Source of the DNA: Thermaerobacillus caldiproteolyticus
Lineage (GTDB): Bacteria > Bacillota > Bacilli > Bacillales > Anoxybacillaceae
Direction of reading: 5' to 3'
DNA length: 64,000 bases
Assembly: GCF_013761245.1 (NCBI RefSeq)
Contig: NZ_JACDUT010000009.1
Span: 124,001-188,000 of the forward strand
Shown here piece after piece: positions 16,946 through 26,363 of the stretch (positions within the stretch are counted from its first letter, which is position 1; each line of letters opens with the position of its first letter). The position numbers and the translations under genes were made by a program. Below the pieces are notes generated by a model. That model saw only the letters and a program-made list of their open reading frames with translations, did not search any database and was not told where the DNA came from.

Positions 16946-18307
16946 ATGAAACATGAGCAACGAATGGCCGTTGAGATTGTGGAGCGACTCGGAGGTGCGA
17001 ACAATATTTCTAGTATAGCCCACTGCATGACACGTCTTCGTATGACCTTACGTGATGAAACAAAAGCGGATGTAGCGGGAGTGAAACAGGTAAAAGGAGT
17101 TATGGGAGTCATTGAGGATGAAACGCTGCAAATTGTAATCGGTCCTGGCATTGTCAACAAAGTCGCTATGGAAATTGGCCAATTGGCAGGGTTACATCTT
17201 GGAGAAGTGGTCGAGGAAGAAATGGACATTGCAGCTAAGAAAAAGGCAGAATTTCAGCAAAGAAATCAAGCCCCATTTAAACGTTTGCTTCGCAAGATTG
17301 GTAGCATTTTTATCCCTCTTATTCCCGGATTAGTCGCATCAGGAATCATTAATGGGATTGCGAACTTTGCGAAAAACGCAGGTGTTGCTCCAACGGAAAC
17401 ATGGTTACAAATTTTGCTGCTCATTGGCGGAGGGATCTTTGCTTCTTTAGGAGTGTTAGTCGGATTCAATACGGCAAAAGAGTTTGGGGGTACCCCGGTA
17501 TTAGGAGCGATTGCAGGAATTTTAATTTTTAATCCAGCGCTTGCAGATATTAAACTATTTGGGGAAGCGCTTACACCTGGGCGTGGCGGATTATTTGCGG
17601 TGATGTTTGCTGCTTGGCTAATGACAGTCGTAGAAAAAAATGTCCGCAAAGTGGTTCCTAATGCTGTAGATATTATTGTGACACCATTGATTACCGTATT
17701 GGTAGTATGTCTATTAACCATTGTTGCGGTACAGCCTGTCGCCGGATTATTATCTACAGGGATTACTAGCGGAATCAAAGCGGTGCTTGATATTGGAGGT
17801 GCTGTCGCCGGGGCGATTTTAGCGGGGACTTTCTTACCGCTTGTGATGGTAGGACTGCATCATGGATTGACACCGATTCATATGGAGTTTATTAATAGCA
17901 CAGGAGTCACACCGATTCTCCCGATTTTAGCCATGGCCGGAGCCGGCCAAGTGGGGGCGGCTATTGCCATTTTTGTGAAAACGAAAAATAAACGGTTACG
18001 CAATATTATTAAAGGAGCTTTGCCTGTAGGATTTTTAGGAATCGGAGAACCATTATTGTATGGGGTGACGTTACCGTTAGGAAGACCATTTCTTACAGCG
18101 TGTCTTGGAGCGGCGGTAGGAGGCGCTTTCCAAGCAGTAATGAAAACAGCTGCGCTCGGAATCGGAGTTTCCGGTTTATCACTGATCCCATTAATTGCAG
18201 AAAATAAATATATTATTTATTTCATAGGGTTGTTGATTGCCTATACATTTGGATTCATCTTCACTTATTTCTTCGGATTTAAAGAAGAAATGGCAGAAAA
18301 CATGTAG
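16946..18307 (+). CDS. murP: PTS permease EIIBC for MurNAc-containing sugars
   Basis: A 453-residue glucose-superfamily PTS permease with an N-terminal IIB domain (phospho-Cys C27 in AHCMTRLRM) and a IIC domain from about residue 110 with roughly ten membrane helices (GLHHGLTPIHMEF, FLGIGEPLLYGVTLPLGRPF). No IIA domain is fused, so it must borrow a glucose-type IIA. Position between murQ and the 6-phospho-muramidase gene identifies it as MurP, which takes up MurNAc and, in staphylococci, the MurNAc-GlcNAc disaccharide. Confidence 0.9.
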   Translation: MKHEQRMAVEIVERLGGANNISSIAHCMTRLRMTLRDETKADVAGVKQVKGVMGVIEDETLQIVIGPGIVNKVAMEIGQLAGLHLGEVVEEEMDIAAKKKAEFQQRNQAPFKRLLRKIGSIFIPLIPGLVASGIINGIANFAKNAGVAPTETWLQILLLIGGGIFASLGVLVGFNTAKEFGGTPVLGAIAGILIFNPALADIKLFGEALTPGRGGLFAVMFAAWLMTVVEKNVRKVVPNAVDIIVTPLITVLVVCLLTIVAVQPVAGLLSTGITSGIKAVLDIGGAVAGAILAGTFLPLVMVGLHHGLTPIHMEFINSTGVTPILPILAMAGAGQVGAAIAIFVKTKNKRLRNIIKGALPVGFLGIGEPLLYGVTLPLGRPFLTACLGAAVGGAFQAVMKTAALGIGVSGLSLIPLIAENKYIIYFIGLLIAYTFGFIFTYFFGFKEEMAENM

Positions 18308-18312
18308 CGGGA

Positions 18313-18330
18313 GGAGGGACATCTCCCTCC
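18313..18330 (+). terminator. Intercistronic hairpin between murP and mupG
   Basis: GGAGGGA (18313-18319), loop CATC, TCCCTCC (18324-18330). There is no T tract, so it may stabilise or modulate the transcript rather than end it. Confidence 0.35.
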
Positions 18331-18355
18331 TATTTCTGCGAATGGAGGAGGCTTC

Positions 18356-19429
18356 ATGCTTGGAATCTCTATTTATTTATCCAGCCAAACGATGAAAAAG
18401 AATGAAGTATGGATTCACAAAGCCAAAACGTTTGGATTTCGGGAAATTTTTACTTCTCTTCATATTCCTGAAGATGATCCGGGGGTGTATAAAGATCTTC
18501 TGCGAACGATTGGAAATGAAGCGAAACGGCATGGAATGGAACTAATAGCCGATGTTTCTCCGAAGTCGTTTCAATATGTAGGAATCCGTCCGTGCGACCT
18601 TAGTATATTAGTAGACTGGGGAGTATCTGGTTTGCGGCTAGATGATGGCTTTTCCGCTGAGGAAGTGGCTCAGTTTTCACAAATAATAAAAGTAGCGTTG
18701 AACGCTAGCACGATTTCAGAAGAAGAGCTGCAATTACTAAAATCTCATCGCTTGCATTGGGACAATGTGGAGGCGTGGCATAATTTTTATCCTCGTCCGG
18801 AAACCGGGCTATCGAAAGATTACATGATAAGAAAGAATGAGCGTTTACGGCAATTTGGAATCGGAACGATCGCAGCATTTATCCCGGGAAACAAGGAAAA
18901 GAGAGGGCCTTTATACAAAGGACTGCCTACATTAGAAAAACATCGTAATATAGAACCGGTTTATGCTTATTTAGAATTAGTGAGAGACTGCGATATCGAT
19001 AAAGTATTGATTGGCGATATAAGCATGACCGATGAAACATTGAGACGAATGTCTGAAGTGCATAAGGGGATCATCCCGCTTAGATATAAGCCGATAGTTG
19101 TGCAAGAGGACATGTTATCGATGATCGAAACCGTTCATACGAACCGCCTTGATCCTGCTAGAGATGTAATTCGTTCGATCGAATCACGTTCATCTATATT
19201 GTGGACGGATGACCTATTAGCACCTTCGAATACGGTAAGAAGGCGGAAAGGAAGTGTTACGATTGATAATACGTTATACGGAAGGTATGCAGGAGAATTA
19301 CAAATTACGTTAGCCGATTTGCCGCAAGATGAAAAAGTTAATGTTGTCGGCTGCATTATAGAAGAGGATTTGCCTCTTCTTTCCTATGTAAAAGAAGGTC
19401 AAGCGTTTCGACTAGTGAGGGTAGAATAA
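18356..19429 (+). CDS. mupG: 6-phospho-N-acetylmuramidase (MupG/DUF871 family)
   Basis: A 357-residue cytoplasmic protein of the DUF871/MupG glycosidase family: an N-terminal TIM-barrel-like region (about 1-240) starting LGISIYLSSQTMKKNE and a small C-terminal beta domain. In Staphylococcus aureus MupG splits MurNAc 6-phosphate-GlcNAc, taken up by MurP, into MurNAc 6-phosphate and GlcNAc, and MurQ then acts on the former. The same four gene types (mupG, murQ, murP, murR) are present here in a different order, supporting the same role. ATG 18356 follows GGAGGAGG. Confidence 0.85.
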   Translation: MLGISIYLSSQTMKKNEVWIHKAKTFGFREIFTSLHIPEDDPGVYKDLLRTIGNEAKRHGMELIADVSPKSFQYVGIRPCDLSILVDWGVSGLRLDDGFSAEEVAQFSQIIKVALNASTISEEELQLLKSHRLHWDNVEAWHNFYPRPETGLSKDYMIRKNERLRQFGIGTIAAFIPGNKEKRGPLYKGLPTLEKHRNIEPVYAYLELVRDCDIDKVLIGDISMTDETLRRMSEVHKGIIPLRYKPIVVQEDMLSMIETVHTNRLDPARDVIRSIESRSSILWTDDLLAPSNTVRRRKGSVTIDNTLYGRYAGELQITLADLPQDEKVNVVGCIIEEDLPLLSYVKEGQAFRLVRVE

Positions 19430-19558
19430 ATGGTTCTATGTATACGCTGATGTTAAATATTTGAAATAATCAAGCAAAATCCTTCCCAAAAAATCATAAA
19501 AATTTTATAATAATTTTGTCTGTTATTTTAGATAAATTTGGAAGGGAGAGAGGGGTAG

Positions 19559-20506
19559 ATGAAATATCGCAAACTCGGAAGAACGGGGTTAAAAGTAAGT
19601 GAGATTAGCTTAGGAAGCTGGCTTACATACGGAAACTCCATTGAAAAAGAAGCAGCAATAAAAACGATTGATAAAGCGTATGAGCTCGGAATTAATTCTT
19701 TTGATACGGCAAATGTGTACGCAAACGGCGAAGCAGAAAAGATTGTCGGCGAAGCATTGCGAAAATACCCAAGAGAATCTTATGTTATTGCAACGAAAGT
19801 ATTCTGGCCTATGGGAGACGGCCCGAATGATCGTGGGCTTTCAAGAAAGCATGTGTTCGAGCAGCTTCATGCAAGCTTAAAACGCCTAAATTTAGATTAT
19901 GTCGATATTTACTATTGCCATCGTTATGACACAGAAACGCCAGTTGACGAAACATTGCGAACGATTGACGATCTTGTTCGTCAAGGAAAAGTATTGTATG
20001 TCGGTGTCAGCGAATGGACGGCTCAACAAATCCAAGAAGCTCTAGGCACGGCAGATAAATATTTACTTGACCGGATTGTTGTCAATCAGCCTGTTTACAA
20101 TATGTTAAATCGTTATATTGAAAAAGAAGTCATCCCTGTTTGCGAACAAAATGGCATTAGTCAAATTGTGTTTTCGCCATTAGCTCAAGGAGTGCTGACG
20201 GGGAAATATAAAAGAGGCGAAAAAGTTCCTGAAGGAAGCCGTGCGAGCGATCCAAAATCTAATAAGTTTATCAATGATTTGTTGAAAGACGACGTATTAA
20301 TAAAGGTCGAACAATTACAAACGCTTGCGAACGAATTAGGGATTAAGCTTTCACAATTAGCACTAGCGTGGGTGTTGCGTCAGCCGAACGTTGCCAGTGC
20401 ATTAATTGGGGCAAGCAAACCAGAACAAGTCGAAGAAAATGTCAAAGCAGTGGATGTTGAACTATCAGATGAAGTCATTGAAAAAATTGAAGAGATTCTT
20501 GCGTAA
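19559..20506 (+). CDS. Aldo/keto reductase
   Basis: A 315-residue NAD(P)H-dependent oxidoreductase with the (beta/alpha)8 aldo/keto reductase fold, similar to the potassium-channel beta-subunit-like branch. The catalytic tetrad is visible as D49, Y54, K80 and H121 (FDTANVY, ATKVFW, YCHRYD). The cofactor-binding tail has ALIGASKPEQVEENV. The substrate is unknown; such enzymes reduce aldehydes and ketones. ATG 19560-region start follows GGAAGGGAGAG, and the gene is monocistronic with its own terminator. Confidence 0.88.
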   Translation: MKYRKLGRTGLKVSEISLGSWLTYGNSIEKEAAIKTIDKAYELGINSFDTANVYANGEAEKIVGEALRKYPRESYVIATKVFWPMGDGPNDRGLSRKHVFEQLHASLKRLNLDYVDIYYCHRYDTETPVDETLRTIDDLVRQGKVLYVGVSEWTAQQIQEALGTADKYLLDRIVVNQPVYNMLNRYIEKEVIPVCEQNGISQIVFSPLAQGVLTGKYKRGEKVPEGSRASDPKSNKFINDLLKDDVLIKVEQLQTLANELGIKLSQLALAWVLRQPNVASALIGASKPEQVEENVKAVDVELSDEVIEKIEEILA

Positions 20507-20510
20507 ACAT

Positions 20511-20543
20511 AAAAAGAGGCAAACCTAATGGTTGCCTCTTTTT
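20511..20543 (+). terminator. Terminator of the aldo/keto reductase gene
   Basis: AAAAAGAGGCAA (20511-20522) pairs with TTGCCTCTTTTT (20532-20543) around a short loop. Confidence 0.85.
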
Positions 20544-20649
20544 ATGTTTAGGATAGAATATTTAATGGCATGAGCCTATCTCATATGTATCGCTATTCGT
20601 TCATTCCATATATATGTTTCCCCAGCATATTGATGGCAAGTCCCCTTTT

Positions 20650-20668
20650 TTAAAAAATGACAATAATG
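20650..20668 (+). promoter_or_regulatory. Candidate MtlR-binding element upstream of mtlA
   Basis: TTAAAAAATGACAATAATG closely matches a sequence upstream of mtlR (22239-22257), giving the shared pattern TTAAAAAATGRCAAYAAT. MtlR is an activator, and the element lies 29 bases upstream of the likely -35. Confidence 0.5.
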
Positions 20669-20696
20669 TGTCGGACAAAATGATATTTACTTTTTA

Positions 20697-20725
20697 TTGA
20701 ATATATGATGTAAGCGCTTTAAGAT
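20697..20725 (+). promoter_or_regulatory. mtlA promoter with embedded cre site
   Basis: TTGAAT (20697-20702), 17-base spacer, TAAGAT (20720-20725). The cre-like TGTAAGCGCTTTAA (20709-20722) lies in the spacer and -10, where CcpA would block polymerase. Confidence 0.55.
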
Positions 20726-20759
20726 AGAGGTACAGTATATAGAAAAGGAGAAATGCAAC

Positions 20760-22187
20760 ATGACTCATACAACAGAAAATCAGTCTAGTTTTCGTGTAAA
20801 GGTTCAACGTTTTGGAAGTTATTTAAGCGGAATGATCATGCCGAATATCGGTGCGTTTATTGCTTGGGGAATTATCACTGCATTATTTATTCCGGCAGGA
20901 TGGATACCGAATGAAGCATTTGCTAAGCTTGTCAGTCCGATGATTACGTATTTGCTGCCATTATTAATCGGTTATACAGGCGGTAAAATGATTCATGATG
21001 TTCGCGGCGGTGTTGTTGGTGCGACTGCGACGATGGGGGTTATTGTCGGTTCTGACATTCCCATGTTTCTTGGGGCTATGATTATGGGACCACTTGGTGG
21101 CTACCTCATTAAAAAATTTGACCAACTTATTCAAGGGAAAGTCAAACAAGGATTTGAAATGTTAGTAAACAACTTCTCAGCCGGAATTATTGGTGGAATT
21201 TTAACGTTAGTGGCTTTCAAAGGAGTTGGGCCGATTGTTTTAGGATTGAACAAAACGCTAGCTGCTGGTGTTGAGACAATTATCAATCTCAAATTATTGC
21301 CGTTAGCAAATATTTTTATTGAACCTGCGAAGGTCTTATTTTTGAATAATGCGATTAATCACGGAATTTTAAGCCCGCTTGGCATCGAGCAGGCAACAAA
21401 AACAGGCAAATCGATTCTATTCTTACTTGAAACAAACCCGGGCCCAGGTCTTGGTATTTTGCTTGCTTATTGGTTATTTGGCAAAGGAACAGCTAAACAG
21501 TCGGCTCCAGGGGCTGCGATCATTCATTTTCTCGGCGGTATTCATGAAATTTACTTCCCATATATTTTAATGAAACCGGTTTTAATTTTAGCAGCCATGG
21601 CAGGGGGAGTAAGCGGTGTTTTAACGTTTACTGTTTTCCATGCAGGGCTAGTAGCGGTTCCATCACCTGGAAGTATTTTCGCCTTGTTAGCGATGACGCC
21701 AAGAGGAAATTATCTCGGAGTATTGGCAGGAGTATTTGTCGCGGCAGCTGTCTCTTTCTTTGTGGCATCTATCTTTTTGAAATCTACTAAAAATACAGAA
21801 GAGGAAGATTTGAATAAAGCCGCTGAAAAAATGCAGCAATTAAAAGGGAAAAAGAGCGATGTTGTGGCTTCGCTACAACAAAAAGAAGCGACTGTCCCAT
21901 CAAAAGTGAAAAAAATTGTTTTTGCTTGTGATGCAGGGATGGGTTCAAGTGCTATGGGAGCTTCGATTATGCGAAATAAGGTACAGAAAGCGGGATTGGA
22001 CATTCAAGTAACGAATACCGCTATCAACCAACTTCCGGGAGATGCTGATATTGTGATTACCCATAAAAATTTAACAGAACGTGCGAAAGAGAAATTACCA
22101 AACGCTTTCCATGTTTCGGTTGAAAATTTCCTAAATAGCCCGAAATATGATGAGTTAATCGAAAGTTTGAAAGAAAGTCGCGAATAG
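20760..22187 (+). CDS. mtlA: Mannitol-specific PTS permease EIICB
   Basis: A 475-residue permease that imports and phosphorylates D-mannitol. The IIC domain (about 10-345, several membrane helices, PGSIFALLAMTPRGNYLGV near its end) is followed by a linker and a IIB domain with phospho-Cys C390 in KKIVFACDAGMGSSAMGAS. The IIA domain is encoded separately by mtlF downstream, as in Geobacillus stearothermophilus. The gene order mtlA-mtlR-mtlF-mtlD is that known from G. stearothermophilus. AAAAGGAG precedes ATG; a hairpin overlapping the stop codon probably reduces read-through into mtlR. Confidence 0.95.
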   Translation: MTHTTENQSSFRVKVQRFGSYLSGMIMPNIGAFIAWGIITALFIPAGWIPNEAFAKLVSPMITYLLPLLIGYTGGKMIHDVRGGVVGATATMGVIVGSDIPMFLGAMIMGPLGGYLIKKFDQLIQGKVKQGFEMLVNNFSAGIIGGILTLVAFKGVGPIVLGLNKTLAAGVETIINLKLLPLANIFIEPAKVLFLNNAINHGILSPLGIEQATKTGKSILFLLETNPGPGLGILLAYWLFGKGTAKQSAPGAAIIHFLGGIHEIYFPYILMKPVLILAAMAGGVSGVLTFTVFHAGLVAVPSPGSIFALLAMTPRGNYLGVLAGVFVAAAVSFFVASIFLKSTKNTEEEDLNKAAEKMQQLKGKKSDVVASLQQKEATVPSKVKKIVFACDAGMGSSAMGASIMRNKVQKAGLDIQVTNTAINQLPGDADIVITHKNLTERAKEKLPNAFHVSVENFLNSPKYDELIESLKESRE

Positions 22188-22217
22188 GGGAGAAAAAGGC
22201 TTCCCCTATTCGTTATG
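22181..22217 (+). terminator. Hairpin overlapping the mtlA stop codon
   Basis: CGAATAGGGGA (22181-22191) pairs perfectly with TCCCCTATTCG (22202-22212). The T tract is weak (TTATGTTTTT), so partial termination is likely. Confidence 0.6.
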
Positions 22218-22238
22218 TTTTTAGCCGTTCATGATTTA

Positions 22239-22259
22239 TTAAAAAATGGCAACAATAAG
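22239..22259 (+). promoter_or_regulatory. Second copy of the candidate MtlR element, upstream of mtlR
   Basis: TTAAAAAATGGCAACAATAAG repeats the element at 20650 with three differences over the shared part. Its position suggests autoregulation of mtlR. Confidence 0.45.
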
Positions 22260-22386
22260 GAAGACGAAAAAGGAATATCTATTTGTTGTAATAGAGAGAG
22301 AAACACTCTAAAATCCCTTTTGAAAGATAATTTTTCATTCTAAATCATGTCAACAATGGTTGCTTGAGACGGTGGGTGAAGAAGCG

Positions 22387-24477
22387 ATGTATATATCTGC
22401 GCGAGAGAGAAAAATACTCGATATTTTATTATCTCATGATAAAGGAATCACAGTAGGGGAGCTTGCACAACAGCTGAATGTCAGCAATCGTACTGTTCAT
22501 CGGGATTTAAAAGGGATAGAGTGCATTTTAGGAGATTACAATTTGCAACTTATAAAAAAGGCAGGGGTTGGCATTCAAGTAACTGGAGACGAAGACAGGA
22601 AGAAAGAGTTGCAAATTCATCTATTTCATTTGTCCCATACTGAGTACACACCGGAAGAGCGCCAAATTATTATCCTCATTACTTTACTAGAAGCAATAGA
22701 GCCCGTAAAGCTTTTATCTCTCGCGAATGATTTAAATGTTACTGTAGCAACCATTAGCAATGATTTAGATAAAATAAGTGAAAAAATCGAAAAACACGGG
22801 CTTTCTCTTATTCGTAAAAGAGGATATGGGGTTGAGATCGCAGGTGCTGAATTAGCGAAACGGGCGATGATGAGTGAGTTATTATTAAATCATTTTAATG
22901 AATACGAGTTTCTTTCGTTAATGAAAGAATCGATTCAAAAAAAGTCGGCAGATACCCTTAATACGGTTACTGAAAAACTTCTCGGACTCGTTGATAAGAA
23001 AAAGTTATTAACCATTGAAAAGCAAATTGAAGACATGAAAGATGAGCTTCCTTTTACGATTGCTGATAGTTCGTATATTGCTTTAGTTGTCCATCTAGCC
23101 TTAGCCATTGAGCGGATTATTCAAGGAGAACCGATTAATTTCGATCCACAATACTTGGAAACGATTCGCGCGACGAAGGAATTCGAAACGGCCGAGAAAA
23201 TTGCCCGCTCATTGGAACGTGCATTCCATATAACGATACCGAATGAAGAAATCGGTTATATGACGATGCATTTAATGGGAGCAAAACTTCGAGATCGCCA
23301 AGGCCATATGTTAGAAGAAGCGAGTTTTGAAGTGGGCATAAAGGCACAAGAATTGATTCGTGTAGTAAGTGATGAACTAAACATAGATTTAACGAACGAT
23401 TATCCTTTATATGAAGATTTGGTCATTCATTTGAAGCCAGCCCTTTATCGCATCCGACATAACATGGGAATTGCTAACCCGCTTTTGGAAAAAATTGTTC
23501 AAGATTATTCTGAGCTTTTTTCTACACTAGAAAAAGGAGTCAAAAAAGTATTTCCTGATTTAACAGTTCCGAAGGAGGAAATCGGTTATTTAGTTCTTCA
23601 CTTTGCTTCCGCTTTATTAAGGGAAAAGCAGGGACTGCATGCATTAGTTATATGTTCCAGCGGTTTAGGCACTGCCAAAATATTAGCAACGAGATTGAAA
23701 AATGAAATTCCTGATATTGCACACATTGAACAAATATCTGTCTTTGAATTAGGAAAGGTAGATACGAATCAATACGATCTCATTGTTTCGACAGTGCCAA
23801 TTCATAACTTCACAGAACCGTATTTTGTCGTTAGTCCGATGCTGCAAGAAGATGAGATTGCCTCTATTAAACAGTTTCTTAAAAATCGGAGACTGGTATT
23901 TCCGAAAGCGCGTACTCAGCATTTGGGCGAAGGTGCAGCAAAAGTGATTGAGAATCTCAGTTCGATTCAAAAAATGAGTGAAACGATTGTGCAGATTTTG
24001 AATGGTTTTACTTTACAAGAATTAGATAGCGGTTCCATTCAAGAAGCGTTATCCGAAGCGTGCCGCCAATTATATGAAAGAGGAATTATTCGCAATGCGG
24101 AGCAAGTTCTTACTGAATTGTTAAACAGAGAAAAAATGGGCGGTTTGGGAATACCAGAAACCTCCCTTGCTTTGTACCATACTCGAAGTTCAGGGATTCT
24201 TCTTCCTTCTTTTACTATTTATACATTAACGAAATGGCAAACGGTAAAAGGAATGCATGAAAAACAGATGAAGGTGAACAAAATTTTATTACTTTTAGCA
24301 CCGGAGTCGGCGGCCCAAGAGACGATTTCTGTTTTAAGCCACATTAGTTCTTTAGTGGTTAAAGATGAAGAAAGTATGGACGTATTTGTATCAGGAAATA
24401 AGGATCGACTTTACTCTTTTTTGAGCCATCATTTAGGAAAATTTTTTTACGAACATATTCAATATCACAAGGAGTGA
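22387..24477 (+). CDS. mtlR: Mannitol operon activator (PRD/EIIB/EIIA-type)
   Basis: A 696-residue activator controlled by PTS phosphorylation. Order: two N-terminal winged-helix DNA-binding regions (about 1-70 with LAQQLNVSNRTVHRDLKG, then about 85-150), PRD1 and PRD2 (about 190-400), an EIIB-Gat-like domain with C423 in VICSSGLGTAKI, and an EIIA-Mtl-like domain with H598 in LALYHTRSSGILLP. H598 matches the phosphorylated residue reported for G. stearothermophilus MtlR. ATG 22387 is preferred (GGTGGGTG 8 nt upstream); an in-frame TTG at 22360 lacks an SD. Confidence 0.93.
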   Translation: MYISARERKILDILLSHDKGITVGELAQQLNVSNRTVHRDLKGIECILGDYNLQLIKKAGVGIQVTGDEDRKKELQIHLFHLSHTEYTPEERQIIILITLLEAIEPVKLLSLANDLNVTVATISNDLDKISEKIEKHGLSLIRKRGYGVEIAGAELAKRAMMSELLLNHFNEYEFLSLMKESIQKKSADTLNTVTEKLLGLVDKKKLLTIEKQIEDMKDELPFTIADSSYIALVVHLALAIERIIQGEPINFDPQYLETIRATKEFETAEKIARSLERAFHITIPNEEIGYMTMHLMGAKLRDRQGHMLEEASFEVGIKAQELIRVVSDELNIDLTNDYPLYEDLVIHLKPALYRIRHNMGIANPLLEKIVQDYSELFSTLEKGVKKVFPDLTVPKEEIGYLVLHFASALLREKQGLHALVICSSGLGTAKILATRLKNEIPDIAHIEQISVFELGKVDTNQYDLIVSTVPIHNFTEPYFVVSPMLQEDEIASIKQFLKNRRLVFPKARTQHLGEGAAKVIENLSSIQKMSETIVQILNGFTLQELDSGSIQEALSEACRQLYERGIIRNAEQVLTELLNREKMGGLGIPETSLALYHTRSSGILLPSFTIYTLTKWQTVKGMHEKQMKVNKILLLLAPESAAQETISVLSHISSLVVKDEESMDVFVSGNKDRLYSFLSHHLGKFFYEHIQYHKE

Positions 24478-24483
24478 ATGACA

Positions 24484-24921
24484 TTGTCGATGCCAATTTT
24501 AAAGAAAGAAAATATTGTGTTACAAGCATCAGTAGCAGATAAAACAGAAGCTATCCGTTTAGCGGGAACCGTTTTAGCCGATCAAGGTTATGTAGAAACT
24601 TCTTATATTGATAAAATGTTTGAACGAGAAGCGTTGACATCTACGTATATGGGCAACTTTGTCGCTATCCCTCATGGCACAGAGGATGCGAGAAATCTCG
24701 TGAAACATGCAGGAATTTCTATCGTGCAAATCCCTGATGGAGTTGATTTTGGGGATGGAAATATAGCGAAAATATTGATTGGGATTGCCGGGAAAAATGA
24801 TGAGCATTTAGAAATCCTCTCAAAAATCGCGATTGTTTGTTCAGAGGAAGAAAATGTGGAAAAAATGATAAAAGCAGCAAGTGAAGAAGATATCCTTCAC
24901 CTTTTGAGCGGGGTGAATTAA
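24484..24921 (+). CDS. mtlF: Mannitol-specific PTS enzyme IIA
   Basis: A single-domain EIIA of the fructose/mannitol family, about 145 residues, that passes phosphate from HPr to the IIB domain of MtlA. The active histidine lies in [12 protein letters not shown] at about residue 64. The mtlR stop at 24475-24477 is followed directly by ATG 24478, but AAGGAG (24469-24474) is better spaced for TTG 24484 (9 nt); an ATG at 24490 is a third option. It ends one base before mtlD, so the last genes are tightly coupled. Confidence 0.93.
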   Translation: MSMPILKKENIVLQASVADKTEAIRLAGTVLADQGYVETSYIDKMFEREALTSTYMGNFVAIPHGTEDARNLVKHAGISIVQIPDGVDFGDGNIAKILIGIAGKNDEHLEILSKIAIVCSEEENVEKMIKAASEEDILHLLSGVN

Positions 24922-24922
24922 T

Positions 24923-26080
24923 ATGTTAGCGATTCATTTTGGTGCAGGAAATATTGGAAGAGGATTTATTGGCAGCTTACTTTCTCAATCTGGTTATGAG
25001 GTTGTATTTGTCGATGTCAATGATGAAGTTGTTCGTTTGTTAAATGAGAAAAAGGAGTATCGTGTTCTTATTGCTGATGAATCCAGCAAAGAGCAGCTCA
25101 TTCGCAATGTTTCCGCTGTTAACAGTCAGAAAGAATACAATAAGGTCATTGATTATTTGACAAAAGCGGATTTAGTAACAACAGCGGTTGGACCGAATGT
25201 TTTGCCAGCCATCTCGTCTGTGCTTGCGGAAGGGCTTCGTAAGAGATTATCAGTGAATCAAAAACCGCTGAATATTATCGCGTGTGAAAATATGATCGGC
25301 GGAAGTGCTTTTCTAAAGGAACAAGTTTTTGAAAAGATTTCAGAAGAAGAAGCAAAGTTATTTGAAAAGCATTACGGTTTTCCTAATTGCGCAGTTGATC
25401 GCATTGTACCGAATCAAAAACATAGTGATCCGTTAACAGTAGTAGTTGAACCGTTTTTTGAATGGGTTGTCGAAAAACAAAACTTAGTCGGAGAGATTCC
25501 AACTGTAACAGGCGCCCAGTTTGTGGATGATTTACTGCCTTATATTGAGCGAAAGCTTTTCACTGTGAATACGGGGCATGCAATTTCTGCTTACTTAGGT
25601 TATTACAAGCAGTTCCAAACGATAAAAGAAGCAATGGAAGATGAAGAAATTCGTTCCGATGTTTACAAGGCACTACACGAATCAGGAGCTGTGTTAGTGA
25701 AGAAATATAAATGGAATGAAGATGAACATAAGTCATATATAGAAAAAATTGTTCAAAGATTTACAAATCCTTCCATTTCGGATGAAGTGGTAAGAGTGGC
25801 ACGTTCACCGATTCGCAAGCTTGGAGCCAATGACCGTCTCATTGGTCCGGCTAAGCAATATTATGAATTATTTACGGAAGTACCGGCTGGTTTGATAAAA
25901 GGAATTGCAGCGCTGTTATTGTTTGATTATAAAGAAGACCATGAAGCGGTGGAATTGCAAAAGACAGTAGAGACAGCGGGAATAGAAGGTGCCCTTTTAC
26001 AATATTCTCAGTTGGAAAAAGACCATCCTCTTGTTGATGCCGTCAAGAAGCAAGTGCAGTTGTTAAAAAAAGAACAGTAA
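24923..26080 (+). CDS. mtlD: Mannitol-1-phosphate 5-dehydrogenase
   Basis: A 385-residue NAD-dependent dehydrogenase that converts mannitol 1-phosphate to fructose 6-phosphate, the last step of the pathway. The N-terminal Rossmann motif is [13 protein letters not shown], and the substrate/catalytic region [17 protein letters not shown] is intact at about residue 213. The length matches the family. GAGCGGGGTGAATT supplies the SD inside the mtlF end, and a strong terminator closes the operon. Confidence 0.96.
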   Translation: MLAIHFGAGNIGRGFIGSLLSQSGYEVVFVDVNDEVVRLLNEKKEYRVLIADESSKEQLIRNVSAVNSQKEYNKVIDYLTKADLVTTAVGPNVLPAISSVLAEGLRKRLSVNQKPLNIIACENMIGGSAFLKEQVFEKISEEEAKLFEKHYGFPNCAVDRIVPNQKHSDPLTVVVEPFFEWVVEKQNLVGEIPTVTGAQFVDDLLPYIERKLFTVNTGHAISAYLGYYKQFQTIKEAMEDEEIRSDVYKALHESGAVLVKKYKWNEDEHKSYIEKIVQRFTNPSISDEVVRVARSPIRKLGANDRLIGPAKQYYELFTEVPAGLIKGIAALLLFDYKEDHEAVELQKTVETAGIEGALLQYSQLEKDHPLVDAVKKQVQLLKKEQ

Positions 26081-26092
26081 ACAGAAATTTAT

Positions 26093-26138
26093 CACCTGCC
26101 ATTAACCGATCGTTATCGGAAGATGGCAGGTGTTTTTT
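26093..26138 (+). terminator. Terminator of the mannitol operon
   Basis: CACCTGCCAT (26093-26102) pairs perfectly with ATGGCAGGTG (26123-26132), followed by TTTTTT. Confidence 0.9.
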
Positions 26139-26303
26139 ATAGCTGATTTGCCAAAATTTTCGCGTGCTTCATCTAAATGTTGCTGAAGCTTTTCGGAGCA
26201 ACAAGCATATTTGTTTACTTGCTGTAATTGATCGGATTTTCAGTAAACAAAATGAACAAAATTGTTTTTATTTTCAAAAACTCATCATTCAGGAAATTGC
26301 TAA

Positions 26304-26335
26304 TATAATTACTTTCAAATATGTAAGCGTTATCA
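26304..26335 (+). promoter_or_regulatory. tctC promoter -10 and downstream cre site
   Basis: TATAAT (26304-26309) has no recognisable -35 at the right distance, which fits an activated promoter. TGTAAGCGTTATCA (26322-26335) is a full match to the cre pattern and would lie just downstream of the start site. Confidence 0.6.
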
Positions 26336-26363
26336 AAAAATAAATGTTGCGGGGGGAGAAAAG

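Noticed and set aside
17266-17778. 170-codon minus-strand frame inside murP
   Set aside because: Antisense shadow; repetitive T/N/P composition and no recognisable domain.
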